DNA from: Paraburkholderia sp. Tr-20389
Lineage (GTDB): Bacteria; Pseudomonadota; Gammaproteobacteria; Burkholderiales; Burkholderiaceae
Reading direction: 5' to 3'
Length of the DNA: 64,000 bases
Assembly: GCF_017104565.1 (NCBI RefSeq)
Contig: NZ_JAAGPD010000011.1
Coordinates: 124,001-188,000 of the forward strand
The translations under genes were made by a program, and so were the position numbers. Shown here piece after piece: positions 1 to 9,189 of the stretch (positions are counted from its first letter, which is position 1; each line of letters opens with the position of its first letter). A model generated the notes under the pieces. That model did not search any database and was not told the origin of the DNA. It saw only the letters and a list, made by a program, of their open reading frames with translations.

Positions 1-110
1 TGACAAGCGGCAACAACACGGTGCTTGCCGTGTCGCTGCTGTTGCTCGCGTTTGGTTTTGCGTTCGGTCCGGGCCGCGTGAGAAAGAACAAAAACAACGG
101 CAACGCCTGA
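1..110 (+). CDS. lnt: C-terminal end of probable apolipoprotein N-acyltransferase (partial)
   Basis: An open frame enters from the left edge and stops at TGA 108-110. The 35 visible residues are a hydrophobic stretch (VLAVSLLLLAFGFAFG) followed by a basic tail (RVRKNK), which fits the last membrane helix of a polytopic inner-membrane protein with its C-terminus in the cytoplasm. Lnt, which adds the third acyl chain to lipoproteins, ends this way and commonly lies just upstream of glyQ in Burkholderiaceae. The identity therefore rests on context plus topology, not on catalytic residues, which lie outside the window. Confidence 0.55.
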   Translation, partial: TSGNNTVLAVSLLLLAFGFAFGPGRVRKNKNNGNA

Positions 111-182
111 GATCTAAATAAAACGGGCGGCGCCGCGTGAACTGCGCAACGGCGTCCCCGTTCAACCACCAGGCCCCAGAAA

Positions 183-211
183 GTCTCAAGCCACCGGCAA
201 TCCGGTAAAAT
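183..211 (+). promoter_or_regulatory. candidate promoter for the glyQ operon
   Basis: A TAAAAT hexamer at 206-211 could be a -10 box; the matching -35 position (183-188, GTCTCA) is poor. It overlaps a small inverted repeat (GTAAAA ... TTTTAC, 205-222). The 227-bp stretch 111-337 contains no gene and nothing else that I recognise. Confidence 0.3.
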
Positions 212-337
212 TCAGGGTTTTACAGCACTGGGCCGCGCAACCGGCCGGCTACGGGGTGAACGGCCAGCACGGCCGGCGCGCCTCGCGAGCCGCACGGCAT
301 CCGCGTCCTGCCTGAAAGGCACCCTTCAAGGCACTTC

Positions 338-1345
338 ATGCTCACGTTTCAGCAAATCATCCTGACGCTGCAATCCTATTGGGACAAGCAGGGTTGCGCT
401 CTGCTCCAGCCGATCGACATGGAAGTCGGCGCGGGCACGTCCCACGTTCATACGTTCCTGCGCGCAGTCGGCCCCGAGCCGTGGCGCGCTGCGTACGTCC
501 AGCCGTCGCGCCGCCCGAAGGACGGCCGTTATGGCGAGAACCCGAACCGTCTGCAGCACTACTACCAGTATCAGGTCGTGCTGAAGCCGGCGCCGGAAAA
601 CATCCTCGACCTGTACCTCGGCTCGCTCGAAGCGCTCGGCTTCGATCTGCAGCAGAACGATGTGCGCTTCGTCGAAGACGACTGGGAAAACCCGACGCTC
701 GGCGCGTGGGGCCTCGGCTGGGAAGTGTGGCTCAACGGCATGGAAGTGACGCAGTTCACGTATTTCCAGCAGGTGGGCGGCCTCGACTGCAAGCCGGTAC
801 TCGGCGAAATCACGTACGGTCTCGAGCGTCTCGCGATGTATCTGCAGAAGGTCGAGAACGTCTATGACCTGATCTGGACCGAGTGGGAAGAACAAGGCCC
901 GAACGGTCCGGAAATGCGCCGCCTCACGTATGGCGACGTGTATCACCAGAACGAAGTCGAACAGTCCACATACAACTTCGAGCACGCGAACACCGACCTG
1001 CTGTTCACGTTCTTCAACAGCTACGAGAGCGAAGCGAAGCGCATGATCGAAGTGCCGCTCGCGCTGCCCGCTTACGAACTCGTGCTGAAAGCCGCACACA
1101 CCTTCAACCTGCTCGACGCACGCGGCGCTATTTCCGTGACGGAGCGCGCGGCGTATATCGGCCGCATTCGCGCGCTGTCGCGCCTCGTCGCGCAGGCCTA
1201 CTACGACTCGCGCGAAAAGCTCGGCTTCCCGATGCTCGGCAACCCCGTGCACGGCGTGCCCGGCCTCACCACCGACGAACAGGACGCCGCGATGCCCGCG
1301 TGGGCGCCGCCGCTCAAAGTCGAACGCAAGATCGACCAGGACTGA
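338..1345 (+). CDS. glyQ: glycyl-tRNA synthetase alpha subunit
   Basis: This is the catalytic alpha chain of the bacterial alpha2-beta2 class II glycyl-tRNA synthetase, which charges tRNA-Gly in the cytoplasm. The 335-residue protein opens with [20 protein letters not shown] and has the family blocks [31 protein letters not shown] and [11 protein letters not shown]. It is slightly longer than the roughly 300-residue E. coli chain because of an extended C-terminus. The start follows the non-coding leader and gives the canonical N-terminus. It lies 15 bp before glyS, so the subunits are almost certainly co-transcribed. Confidence 0.97.
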   Translation: MLTFQQIILTLQSYWDKQGCALLQPIDMEVGAGTSHVHTFLRAVGPEPWRAAYVQPSRRPKDGRYGENPNRLQHYYQYQVVLKPAPENILDLYLGSLEALGFDLQQNDVRFVEDDWENPTLGAWGLGWEVWLNGMEVTQFTYFQQVGGLDCKPVLGEITYGLERLAMYLQKVENVYDLIWTEWEEQGPNGPEMRRLTYGDVYHQNEVEQSTYNFEHANTDLLFTFFNSYESEAKRMIEVPLALPAYELVLKAAHTFNLLDARGAISVTERAAYIGRIRALSRLVAQAYYDSREKLGFPMLGNPVHGVPGLTTDEQDAAMPAWAPPLKVERKIDQD

Positions 1346-1360
1346 CGAGACCAAGAAGAC

Positions 1361-3460
1361 ATGACGCAATCCCATCAAGCCACCCTGCTCGTCGAACTGC
1401 TGACCGAAGAACTGCCGCCGAAAGCGCTCGCGCGTCTCGGCGATGCATTCGCGGAAGGCATCGCGCAACGCCTCGCGGCGCGCGACCTGATCGAAGGCGA
1501 ATTGCAGTTCGAACGTTACGCGACGCCGCGACGTCTCGCCGTGACCGTGAAGAACGTGCGCAACGTCGCGCCCGAAAAACACGTGCGCGAAAAAGTGTTG
1601 CCCGTGTCCGTCGCACTCGATGCGAACGGCCAGCCCACGCCGCCGCTCGCGAAGAAGCTCGCCGCGCTCGGCTTCCCCGACTTCTCGGTGAACGACCTCG
1701 AACGCGCGAACGACGGCAAGGCGGAAGCATTCTTCCTGCGCTACGCGGCGCCCGGCGCGACGCTCGCCGAAGGCCTGCAGGCCGCGCTCGACGAAACGCT
1801 CGCGAAGCTGCCCATTCCCAAGGTGATGACGTACCAGCGCCCGGACGGCTCGAACGTGCAGTTCGTGCGCCCGGTGCATCGTCTGACCGTGTTGCACGAC
1901 AAAGAGATCGTGCCCGTCACGGCCTTCGGCATCGATGCCGACGACACCACGCTCGGCCATCGCTTCCTGTCCGAAGGCTTCGTGCAGATCCAGCATGCGG
2001 ATCACTACGCCGACACGCTGGTGCACAAGGGCAAGGTCGTGCCGAATTTCGCCGATCGCAAGGAAACGATCCGCACGCATCTGCTCGCGCAGGCGAACGG
2101 CGATCAGGTCGTGATGCCCGAAGCGCTGCTCGACGAAGTGACGTCGCTGGTCGAATGGCCCGTCGTCTACGCGTGCAAGTTCGAGGACGAGTTCCTGCAA
2201 GTGCCGCAGGAATGCCTGATCCTCACGATGCAGACGAACCAGAAGTACTTCGCGCTCACCGACGCGAACGGCAAGCTGCGCTCGCGCTTCCTGATCGTGT
2301 CGAACATCGAGACGAAGACGCCGGGCGAAATCGTCGAAGGCAACGAGCGCGTGGTGCGTCCGCGTCTCGCCGACGCGAAATTCTTCTTCGAGCAGGACAA
2401 GAAGCGCCCGCTCGCCGACCGCGTGCCGCAACTCGCGAACGTTGTCTATCACAACAAGCTCGGCTCGGCGCTGCAACGCGTCGAGCGTGTCGAAGCGCTG
2501 GCAGGCGCGATTGCGCAGATGATCGGCGCCGACGTCGCACTCGCAAGGCGCGGCGCGCATCTCGCGAAGGCCGACCTCCTGACCGACATGGTCGGCGAAT
2601 TCCCCGAGCTGCAAGGCACGATGGGCACGTACTACTCGCGCCACGACGGCGAGCCGGAGGAAGTCGCGCTCGCATGCTCGGAGCATTACCAGCCGCGCTT
2701 CTCGGGCGATGCGTTGCCTTCCACGGCAACGGGCACCGTCGTCGCACTCGCCGACAAACTCGAAACGCTGGTCGGCATCTGGGGCATCGGCCTGCAACCG
2801 ACGGGCGAAAAAGATCCGTTCGCGCTGCGCCGTCACGCGCTCGGCGTGCTGCGCATTCTGGTCGAGAAGCAGTTGCCGATCGATCTCGTCGAACTGCTGC
2901 GCGTCGCCTACGCGCAATTCGCAGCCGTGCCGAACGTCGCCGATTCGACGCAGGCCATCTATGAGTTCTGCGTCGACCGTCTGCGCGGGCAGCTGCGCGA
3001 ACGCGGCTATTCGGCGGGCGAAGTGGATGCCGTGCTCGCGTTGAACCCGACGCGTTTCGACGACATCGTTGCGCGTCTCGATGCCGTGCGCGAATTCGCG
3101 GCACTCGCGGAAGCGGCATCGCTCGCGGCGGCGAACAAGCGCATTTCGAACATCTTGAAGAAGTCGGAAGGCGCGAACGCGAACGGCGTGCAGATCGCGC
3201 TGCTCATCGAAGCGGCCGAAAAGGCGCTGCATGCGCAGCTCGAACAGGTGGCGCCGCGCGTGCAGTCGCAGCTTGCCGAGCGCCAGTACACGGGTGCGCT
3301 GTCGGCGCTCGCGGCACTGCGCGAACCCGTCGACACGTTCTTCAACGACGTGATGGTCAACGCGGAAGACCCGGCGCTGCGCGCGAATCGTCTCGCGCTG
3401 CTCGGCGCGCTGCATCAACAGATGAACTGCGTCGCGGACATTTCGCGACTCGCAGCGTGA
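1361..3460 (+). CDS. glyS: glycyl-tRNA synthetase beta subunit
   Basis: This is the large beta chain of the tetrameric glycyl-tRNA synthetase; it binds tRNA and is required for charging. The 699 residues are full length for the family (E. coli about 690). It begins with the typical [16 protein letters not shown] block and contains [20 protein letters not shown] and [16 protein letters not shown], which are characteristic of GlyS. The ATG follows glyQ closely, and gmhB starts 10 bp downstream. An open frame covers the whole antisense strand but is a by-product of GC-rich codon use. Confidence 0.97.
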   Translation: MTQSHQATLLVELLTEELPPKALARLGDAFAEGIAQRLAARDLIEGELQFERYATPRRLAVTVKNVRNVAPEKHVREKVLPVSVALDANGQPTPPLAKKLAALGFPDFSVNDLERANDGKAEAFFLRYAAPGATLAEGLQAALDETLAKLPIPKVMTYQRPDGSNVQFVRPVHRLTVLHDKEIVPVTAFGIDADDTTLGHRFLSEGFVQIQHADHYADTLVHKGKVVPNFADRKETIRTHLLAQANGDQVVMPEALLDEVTSLVEWPVVYACKFEDEFLQVPQECLILTMQTNQKYFALTDANGKLRSRFLIVSNIETKTPGEIVEGNERVVRPRLADAKFFFEQDKKRPLADRVPQLANVVYHNKLGSALQRVERVEALAGAIAQMIGADVALARRGAHLAKADLLTDMVGEFPELQGTMGTYYSRHDGEPEEVALACSEHYQPRFSGDALPSTATGTVVALADKLETLVGIWGIGLQPTGEKDPFALRRHALGVLRILVEKQLPIDLVELLRVAYAQFAAVPNVADSTQAIYEFCVDRLRGQLRERGYSAGEVDAVLALNPTRFDDIVARLDAVREFAALAEAASLAAANKRISNILKKSEGANANGVQIALLIEAAEKALHAQLEQVAPRVQSQLAERQYTGALSALAALREPVDTFFNDVMVNAEDPALRANRLALLGALHQQMNCVADISRLAA

Positions 3461-3470
3461 GCGACGCATC

Positions 3471-4028
3471 ATGCCGACTGCAAAGAAACTGGTGGTGCTC
3501 GACCGCGACGGCGTGATCAACGTCGACTCGGATGCGTTCATCAAAACGCCCGACGAGTGGGTCGCGCTGCCCGGCAGCCTCGAAGCGATCGCACGGCTCA
3601 ACCAGGCGGGTTATCGCGTGGCGATCGCGACGAATCAGTCGGGCATTGGCCGTGGTCTGTTCGACATGGATGCGCTCAACGCGATGCATCTGAAGATGCA
3701 TCGCGCGGCGGCCGCTGTCGGCGGGCGCATCGACGCCGTGTTCTTTTGCCCGCATACGGCCGACGACCACTGCGAATGCCGCAAGCCGAAGCCCGGCATG
3801 CTGAAGATGATTGCCGAGCGCTTCGAGATCGAGCCGGAAGAGACGCCATGTGTCGGCGATTCGCTGCGCGATCTGCAAGCGGGCGCCGCGCTCGGTTTCA
3901 TCCCGCATCTGGTGCTGACGGGCAAAGGCAAGAAGACACTCGAAGCAGGCGGTCTGCCAGAGGGCACACGTGTGCATGACGATCTGCGCGCGTTCGCTCT
4001 CGACTTTCTCGCCGAAGTACAAGAATGA
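3471..4028 (+). CDS. gmhB: D-glycero-beta-D-manno-heptose 1,7-bisphosphate 7-phosphatase
   Basis: A HAD-superfamily phosphatase of the ADP-heptose pathway that removes the C7 phosphate so that inner-core LPS heptose can be activated. The 185-residue protein shows HAD motif I (LDRDGVIN), TNQSGIGRG (motif II region) and VGDSLRDLQAG (motif IV). The Cys-rich CPHTADDHCECRKPKPGM segment is the structural zinc loop typical of GmhB. It is tightly coupled to glyS upstream and to the acyltransferase downstream, so the + strand run looks like one operon mixing translation and envelope genes. Confidence 0.95.
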   Translation: MPTAKKLVVLDRDGVINVDSDAFIKTPDEWVALPGSLEAIARLNQAGYRVAIATNQSGIGRGLFDMDALNAMHLKMHRAAAAVGGRIDAVFFCPHTADDHCECRKPKPGMLKMIAERFEIEPEETPCVGDSLRDLQAGAALGFIPHLVLTGKGKKTLEAGGLPEGTRVHDDLRAFALDFLAEVQE

Positions 4029-4065
4029 CGCGCGTAGAGCGCGCCCTCACTCACTGACCACGCCG

Positions 4066-4824
4066 ATGCGCTTCATCCGTTCGCTGTTGCTGCTGATCTT
4101 TCTTGCGGTCTTCACGATTCCGTACGCGACCGCATGCTTTATCGCGTTTCCGTTCATGCGCGCCGATAACCGCTACTGGATGGCTGTCGGCTGGTGCCGC
4201 GCGACGCTCGCCGTCGTGCGCATGCTGAACGGCATCCGCTACGAATTGCGCGGCATGGAGAATCTGCCGAACGGTCCCGCCGTGCTGCTGTCGAAGCATC
4301 AGTCCGCGTGGGAGACGCTCGCGTTTCCCGCGCTGATGCCGCGTCCGTTGTGCTACGTGTTCAAGCGCGAGCTGCTGTATGTGCCGTTCTTCGGCTGGGC
4401 GCTCGGTATGCTGAAGATGATTCATATCGACCGCAAGGAAGGCAAGCACGCGTTTGCGTCGGTCACGCGGCAAGGCGCGCGGCGCATGTCCGAAGGTGCG
4501 TGGGTGATCATGTTTCCGGAAGGCACGCGCACGCCGACGGGCAAGCAAGGGAAGTACAAGACAGGCGGTGCGCGCTTTGCCGTCGCGACGGGCGCACTCG
4601 TCGTTCCCATCGCGCACAACGCGGGGCGTGTGTGGCCGCGCAACTCGTTTACGAAATATCCGGGTATAGTCACAGTGTCGATCGGCAAACCGATCGACAC
4701 CACCGGGCTCACGCCCGACGAAGTGAACACGCGCGTCGAAACGTGGATCGAAGCCGAGATGCGTCGCATCGATCCAGCCGCTTATGGCGACGAGCAGAGC
4801 ACGCCCGCCGCCGCCCGAATCTGA
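4066..4824 (+). CDS. plsC: 1-acyl-sn-glycerol-3-phosphate acyltransferase family protein
   Basis: Likely makes phosphatidic acid by acylating lysophosphatidate at the inner membrane. The ATG at 4066 is preferred because MRFIRSLLLLIFLAVF then forms an N-terminal membrane helix; an upstream in-frame start at 3970 would lie inside gmhB. The 252-residue product has the PLSC motif III FPEGTRTPTG. Motif I reads HQSAWE, that is HX4E instead of the textbook HX4D, so the exact acyl acceptor is less certain than the family. It lies 37 bp after gmhB. Confidence 0.88.
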   Translation: MRFIRSLLLLIFLAVFTIPYATACFIAFPFMRADNRYWMAVGWCRATLAVVRMLNGIRYELRGMENLPNGPAVLLSKHQSAWETLAFPALMPRPLCYVFKRELLYVPFFGWALGMLKMIHIDRKEGKHAFASVTRQGARRMSEGAWVIMFPEGTRTPTGKQGKYKTGGARFAVATGALVVPIAHNAGRVWPRNSFTKYPGIVTVSIGKPIDTTGLTPDEVNTRVETWIEAEMRRIDPAAYGDEQSTPAAARI

Positions 4825-4883
4825 CGCGCCACGCTGCATGCGCACCTGTGCGCTTCGCAGCGTATCAGCGCGAAGTGAGTCCG

Positions 4884-5744
4884 ATGCAGAAGTCTTCCAA
4901 GCCGCAGCCTGCTGCGGCGCTCGATAGCCGGCAACTCGATCTGCCGCTCTTCGACGAGCCGGGCAAAACTGCGGCGCCGCCGCAGCAACCGAAGCCCGTT
5001 GCTCCCCTCGCACCCGATGGTTCGAAACTGCGCAGCGTCACGCTCGGCGCGCGCACGCTGCACTATGCGTTGAAGCGCTCGTCGCGACGCTCGATTGGAT
5101 TTGCGATCGACAGCACGGGGCTCACCATCACTGCACCGCGCTGGGTCACGCTTGCCGATATCGAAACCGCGATCGCAGAAAAGCAGCGCTGGATTTTCAC
5201 GAAGCTCACCGAATGGCAAACGCGTACCGAGCAGCGCGTGATGCCGCGCGTCGACTGGAAGGACGGTGCTGAAGTGCCTTATCTTGGGCACACGGTGCGT
5301 GTGACGCTTGCGGCGGCGAATGGACTGCTTGCGTACGATGGCGAGCAGAACGTGCTTGCCTTGCCGCTGCCGGCGCACGCCGATCCGCAGCAGATCAAGG
5401 ACCGCGTGCAGGGCTGGCTGCAAAGCGAGGCTAAGCGCATCTTTGGCGAGCGGCTCGCTGTGTATGCGGAGAAACTGGGGGTGACGTATCGCGCGTATGC
5501 GTTGTCGTCAGCGGCGACGCGCTGGGGTAGTTGTTCGAGCGACGGGAAGATCCGGCTCAACTGGCGGCTGATTCATTTTCCGCTATCGGTGATCGACTAT
5601 GTCGTCGCGCATGAACTCGCGCATTTGCGCGAGATGAACCATAGTCCGCGGTTCTGGCAGACCGTTGAATCCATCTTTCCTGAATTCCGCGAGGCGCGGC
5701 AGACGCTTAAGCATCATCCTCCGGAGCTTTTGCCTACGCTCTGA
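4884..5744 (+). CDS. YgjP/M48-like zinc metallohydrolase
   Basis: A 286-residue protein of the YgjP-like (DUF45, UPF0758-independent) metallopeptidase-like family. The zinc site is visible as HELAHLREMNHSPRFW near residue 245: HExxH plus a third His. Upstream of it is the family signature RWGSCSSDGKIRLNWRLI. The first 50 residues are a Pro/Ala-rich, probably disordered lead. The ATG at 4884 was chosen because earlier in-frame starts lie inside the acyltransferase gene. The physiological substrate of this family is not established. Its last third shows C-poor codon use that increases towards the repeat element downstream. Confidence 0.8.
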   Translation: MQKSSKPQPAAALDSRQLDLPLFDEPGKTAAPPQQPKPVAPLAPDGSKLRSVTLGARTLHYALKRSSRRSIGFAIDSTGLTITAPRWVTLADIETAIAEKQRWIFTKLTEWQTRTEQRVMPRVDWKDGAEVPYLGHTVRVTLAAANGLLAYDGEQNVLALPLPAHADPQQIKDRVQGWLQSEAKRIFGERLAVYAEKLGVTYRAYALSSAATRWGSCSSDGKIRLNWRLIHFPLSVIDYVVAHELAHLREMNHSPRFWQTVESIFPEFREARQTLKHHPPELLPTL

Positions 5745-5757
5745 AGTTCTTTTCTGT

Positions 5758-5813
5758 CTGCGACGCAGTCGCCATTCTGGCTTTTTTTGTCGGCGACGCA
5801 GTCGCGATTCTGG
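5758..5813 (+). repeat. pair of short direct repeats with hairpin core, left of element 1
   Basis: Two near-identical 23-bp units at 5758-5780 and 5791-5813 contain the small hairpin GCGACGCAGTCGC and end in ATTCTGG, each followed by a run of seven Ts. The same unit occurs once complete and once truncated at 47837-47879, again just outside the A arm of a large element. The hairpin followed by a T-run after the YgjP-like stop codon could also act as a weak terminator. Confidence 0.7.
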
Positions 5814-5831
5814 TTTTTTTCGCTGTTTTTC

Positions 5832-6479
5832 GCTGGCATCCGCGTTGTGTTGCTGGTTTGCTGGTGTTGCCCCTGTGCGGGGCGGCACTTACTTTCTTTG
5901 CCGCCGCAAAGAAAGTAAGCAAAGAAAGCGGGCTCACACCGCGAATGCTAGTTCTTGCCTGCGGGCTCCCAACAGTTCTTACGCTCCACGCGGCAACGCG
6001 CTGATTTGCGCTCGTTGCCAGCGTGCTAACTCAAGCATCACCCGCTTCACACTCTCGCGTCACGGGCCGCGTTACCAGACGTTCGCGGCCGCCCAGGTGG
6101 CAAACTGTGTGTAGGCCGTCGCGATCGAAGTGCACCACTCCGGACTGAAAAGCGGGATCGGTGTCGTAGAAGCGCGAACGCATATGGTGCGACAACCTAC
6201 ACACAGTTTGCCACCTGGGCGGCGCAGACGAGTCGCTGCCGCTGGCTGCTTGCGGGTGATTGGAGTGGGTGATGCGCCAGTTCAAGGCGCTGGCAACGGG
6301 CGCAAATCAGCGTGATGCCGTGTGGAGTGCGGGACCCGTTGGGGGCCCGCAGGCAAGAACAAGGGCTGGCGGTGTGAGCCCGCTTTCTTTGCTTACTTTC
6401 TTTGCGGCGGCAAAGAAAGTAAGTGCCGCCCCGCACAGGGGCAACGCCAGCAAACCAGCAACACAACGCGGATGCCAGC
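5832..6479. repeat. large foldback repeat element, copy 1 (A-B orientation)
   Basis: A 648-bp imperfect palindrome filling the gap between two convergent genes. The outer arms 5832-5941 and 6370-6479 are inverted copies with very few mismatches. The inner inverted repeat 6089-6115 / 6196-6222 is a perfect 27-bp match. The 80-bp core 6116-6195 is not palindromic. The segments between outer and inner repeats (5942-6088, arm A; 6223-6369, arm B; 147 bp each) are recognisably related inverted copies that have diverged. Each tip holds two hairpins: GCCCC-TGTGC-GGGGC, and a 14-bp stem CTTACTTTCTTTGC with a 4-nt loop. In this copy the B arm carries an A-type tip. Several short open frames cross it but none looks like a gene. 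Confidence 0.9.
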
Positions 6480-6523
6480 AGAAAAGCAAAGAAACCATCA
6501 ACGTCGCAGACAGCAAAAGCCCA

Positions 6524-6910
6524 TTAAGACTTCTTCTGAATAAACTCGATCTTATACCCGTCAGGGTCAGTAACAAACGCGATAACCGTCGTACCGTGCT
6601 TCATAGGCCCAGCTTCCCGCACAACATTACCGCCCTGCTGCTTGATCTTTTCACAAGCGGCATACGCATCATCCACCTCCACCGCGAGGTGGCCAAACGC
6701 GTTGCCCATGTCGTATGACTCGGTGTCCCAGTTGTGCGTCAGCTCGATCACCGTGCCATCCTTTTCGTCCTCATAGCCGACGAACGCGAGCGTGAACTTG
6801 CCTTCCGGATAGTCATGGCGGCGCAGCACTTTCATGCCGAGCAGCTCGGTGTAAAACTTGATCGAACGATCGAGATTGCCCACACGGAGCATGGTATGGA
6901 GAAGGCGCAT
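6524..6910 (-). CDS. gloA: lactoylglutathione lyase (glyoxalase I)
   Basis: Isomerises the methylglyoxal-glutathione hemithioacetal to S-lactoylglutathione in the cytoplasm. The 128-residue product has the usual length of Ni-type GloA. Its metal ligands fit the pattern: the opening [20 protein letters not shown] (His), VIELTHNW (Glu), GHLAVEV (His) and KIEFIQ (Glu). The ATG at 6910 follows a good ribosome site (GGGAG). The gene ends 44 bp from element 1, and its final codons (for example GGGTATAAG, TTTATT) are unusually T/G-rich compared with the rest of the gene. Confidence 0.95.
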   Translation of the reverse strand: MRLLHTMLRVGNLDRSIKFYTELLGMKVLRRHDYPEGKFTLAFVGYEDEKDGTVIELTHNWDTESYDMGNAFGHLAVEVDDAYAACEKIKQQGGNVVREAGPMKHGTTVIAFVTDPDGYKIEFIQKKS

Positions 6911-6987
6911 CGTGTACTCCCTTGTTGCTTGATGATATCGAGGACGCCAATGTACAGAAAAAGCCGCGCGTCCGCAGAGCGACACCT

Positions 6988-8115
6988 TCAGAATAGATGA
7001 CGCAGCCCCGCCATCAAGCCAATCTGCGTTCCCTTCTGCGCCAGCCCGACACCGTTGACTCCCTGCAACTGCGCACCGATCAGGCCGTCGCGATACAACG
7101 CGTAATCGCCTTCCAGATAGACATCCGTGCGCTTCGAGAGGTTGTAGTCGGCCACGAGTTGATACTGCCATGCGGAACCGTCCTGCGCGGGCGTCTTGCC
7201 ATCCTGCAAAGTCCGCCATACATTCGCTGCGAAATGCCACGCGGCACCCACCTGCTGCGTGATGCCGCCCAGTATCATGCGTCGCCGTGAAAAATCGGTG
7301 TACTTGAGCGCGGCAAGCACGGGCGCCGTGAACGGCCCGTTCGCGAAGTTGGAAAAGCCCGCATCGTTCTGATTGACGATGTAGCCGAGCGCAAAACGCG
7401 TCTGGTTCCACGTGTACGATGCACCGAACGTCCATGCCTTCGCTGTGCTGCCGTTGACGGAATCGCGTGTCTCTTCATAGGCGCCGCCCAGGTTCACCGG
7501 TCCGCCGTTCGGCGCATACGCCGCCGCAGCGCCGAACTGCGAGCCATACGACGTGTGTCCCGCCACGCCGCCGAACGCATACGCGACAGACAACATCACG
7601 TCATGCGTGCGCGCCTGATACTGCACCTGATTGCTCGTCCAGATGCCGCCCGACATCGTCACTTCCGGCTGGAAGCTGAAGCTGTACGGAATCCAAGGGT
7701 TGCTGCCGTAACCGCCGATCGTAATGCCCTCGATCAGCACGTTCGGCATCCGACCGAAGATCAGCTTGCCGTACGACGACGATTGCACGCCGATCTGCGC
7801 CTCGTTGAAAAAGGGCAGCGTCGGATCGCTTTGTCCGCTGTTGATGTAGAAACGGTTTTCGAGCTTGAAGAAAGTAGACCAGCCGCCGCCCAGTTCCTCG
7901 ACACCGCGCAAGCCCCAGCGGCTCTCCGACATGCCGCCGTTGCCGAGGCCCACACTCGAATCGCCGTTCTTGTTCACATGCGTCATGTAGCGGATGCTTT
8001 CGTCGACGATGCCGTACAAGGTGACGCTCGATTGCGCATACGCCGTTCCACACGTCAATGCGGGCGACATCGCGGCCCACGCGCAGAACCTTAGCCTCTT
8101 GCTCACCTTCGTCAT
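6988..8115 (-). CDS. outer-membrane porin, Burkholderia classical (OmpC-like) type
   Basis: A 375-residue trimeric porin of the beta-proteobacterial general porin family. The start at 8115 follows GGAGAC. The signal peptide runs to AYA, with the mature protein starting [16 protein letters not shown], the family hallmark. Further family blocks are [25 protein letters not shown] and a C-terminal Phe (GLRHLF) for Bam-dependent assembly. It is a monocistronic-looking gene. Substrate preference cannot be read from the sequence. Confidence 0.93.
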   Translation of the reverse strand: MTKVSKRLRFCAWAAMSPALTCGTAYAQSSVTLYGIVDESIRYMTHVNKNGDSSVGLGNGGMSESRWGLRGVEELGGGWSTFFKLENRFYINSGQSDPTLPFFNEAQIGVQSSSYGKLIFGRMPNVLIEGITIGGYGSNPWIPYSFSFQPEVTMSGGIWTSNQVQYQARTHDVMLSVAYAFGGVAGHTSYGSQFGAAAAYAPNGGPVNLGGAYEETRDSVNGSTAKAWTFGASYTWNQTRFALGYIVNQNDAGFSNFANGPFTAPVLAALKYTDFSRRRMILGGITQQVGAAWHFAANVWRTLQDGKTPAQDGSAWQYQLVADYNLSKRTDVYLEGDYALYRDGLIGAQLQGVNGVGLAQKGTQIGLMAGLRHLF

Positions 8116-8244
8116 ACCGTCTCCTGATTCATCCTGCATGCATATGAACTGCGTGGGAATGTCTTAAAGCGGTGCGGCGTCGCTGGCGCGCAAATGGGCA
8201 AACGCAAGCAAGCGTAAGAGTAATCTGTATGAAGAGTCAGGAAG

Positions 8245-8272
8245 ATAAAAGAAAGCCCGCGTGTTGCGGGCT
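8245..8272 (-). terminator. intrinsic terminator of the lptD-surA-pdxA-rsmA operon
   Basis: On the minus strand AGCCCGC-AACAC-GCGGGCT forms a 7-bp GC stem (8254-8272) and is followed by TTTCTTTT (8253 down to 8246). It lies 67 bp after the rsmA stop codon. Confidence 0.75.
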
Positions 8273-8338
8273 GTCTACAGTGATCTGTGCGGAGACAACG
8301 ATTTCACGTTGCCTGCCGATTGATGCACTAGCGATGCA

Positions 8339-9169
8339 CTAACTGCCCGATGCCGCCGATACGGCCTGCGCAACGGCCACATACTCTGCTACGGGCACGT
8401 CTTCGGCGCGGCGTTGCAGATCGAAGCCGAGCGCTTCGAAATCAATGGAGTCGCGATACGCGGACAACGTATTGCGCAACATCTTGCGACGCTGCGAGAA
8501 CGCCGCCGTCACGACTTCGCCGAGCTTGATTGTATCGACGGCAGGCAGTTCGTGCGGTGCGTACGGAATCATGCGAACGATGGCCGAGTCGACCTTCGGC
8601 GGCGGCTGGAACGACTCGGGCGGCACGTCGAGCAGCTTGTCGATCACATAGCGATACTGCAGCATCACCGATAGCCGGCTGAACGCCTTGCTGCCCGGTT
8701 CCGCGACCATGCGCTCCACCACTTCGTTCTGCAGCATGAAGTGCTGATCGATCACGCGTTCCGCGAAGGTGGCGAGATGGAACAGCAGCGGGCTCGAAAT
8801 GTTGTAGGGCAGATTGCCGACGATACGCAGCGTCGGCTTGTCGCCCTCGCCCGCGAGCGAAGCGAAGTCGAACGCAAGTGCATCGCCTTCATGCAATTCG
8901 AGCAGGTCACCGAATTTCTTCTTCAGACGCCCGATCAGGTCGCGGTCCAGCTCGACGGCGTGCAGCGGCGCTTCGGGCGTCGCGAGACGCTCGATCAGCG
9001 GTTCCGTGAGCGCGCCCAGCCCCGGACCGATTTCGACCATGCGCTCGCCGCGTTGCGGACGGATCACGTCGACAATCGAATCGATGATGCCCAGGTCGAC
9101 CAGAAAATTCTGTCCGAAGCGCTTGCGCGCGAAGTGGCCCTGGTGCTGTCTGCTTGAACTGTTGGACAT
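8339..9169 (-). CDS. rsmA: 16S rRNA (adenine(1518)-N6/adenine(1519)-N6)-dimethyltransferase
   Basis: Dimethylates two adjacent adenines in the helix-45 loop of 16S rRNA during 30S maturation. The 276-residue protein shows [11 protein letters not shown] at the N-terminus, the SAM-binding motif [11 protein letters not shown], and the catalytic NLPYNIS motif of the KsgA/Dim1 family. It is the last gene of the lptD-surA-pdxA-rsmA series and is followed by a terminator. This arrangement is conserved in many proteobacteria. Confidence 0.97.
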   Translation of the reverse strand: MSNSSSRQHQGHFARKRFGQNFLVDLGIIDSIVDVIRPQRGERMVEIGPGLGALTEPLIERLATPEAPLHAVELDRDLIGRLKKKFGDLLELHEGDALAFDFASLAGEGDKPTLRIVGNLPYNISSPLLFHLATFAERVIDQHFMLQNEVVERMVAEPGSKAFSRLSVMLQYRYVIDKLLDVPPESFQPPPKVDSAIVRMIPYAPHELPAVDTIKLGEVVTAAFSQRRKMLRNTLSAYRDSIDFEALGFDLQRRAEDVPVAEYVAVAQAVSAASGS

Positions 9170-9189
9170 CGAAAGAAGCTACAAAAAAA

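Noticed and set aside
111-337. T-box or other riboswitch before glyQ
   Set aside because: No T-box core or antiterminator pairing was seen, and T-boxes are not expected in proteobacteria.
326-3601. A 1091-codon open frame antisense to glyQ and glyS
   Set aside because: It mirrors two certain genes; its Arg-, His- and Val-rich composition is the usual reverse-strand image of GC-rich codon use.
5745-6523. Insertion sequence or transposase remnant in element 1
   Set aside because: No reading frame with transposase motifs, no conserved catalytic triad, and no obvious target duplication at the ends.
7275-7478. Small antisense reading frames inside the porin gene
   Set aside because: They are shadow frames of a well-supported porin.
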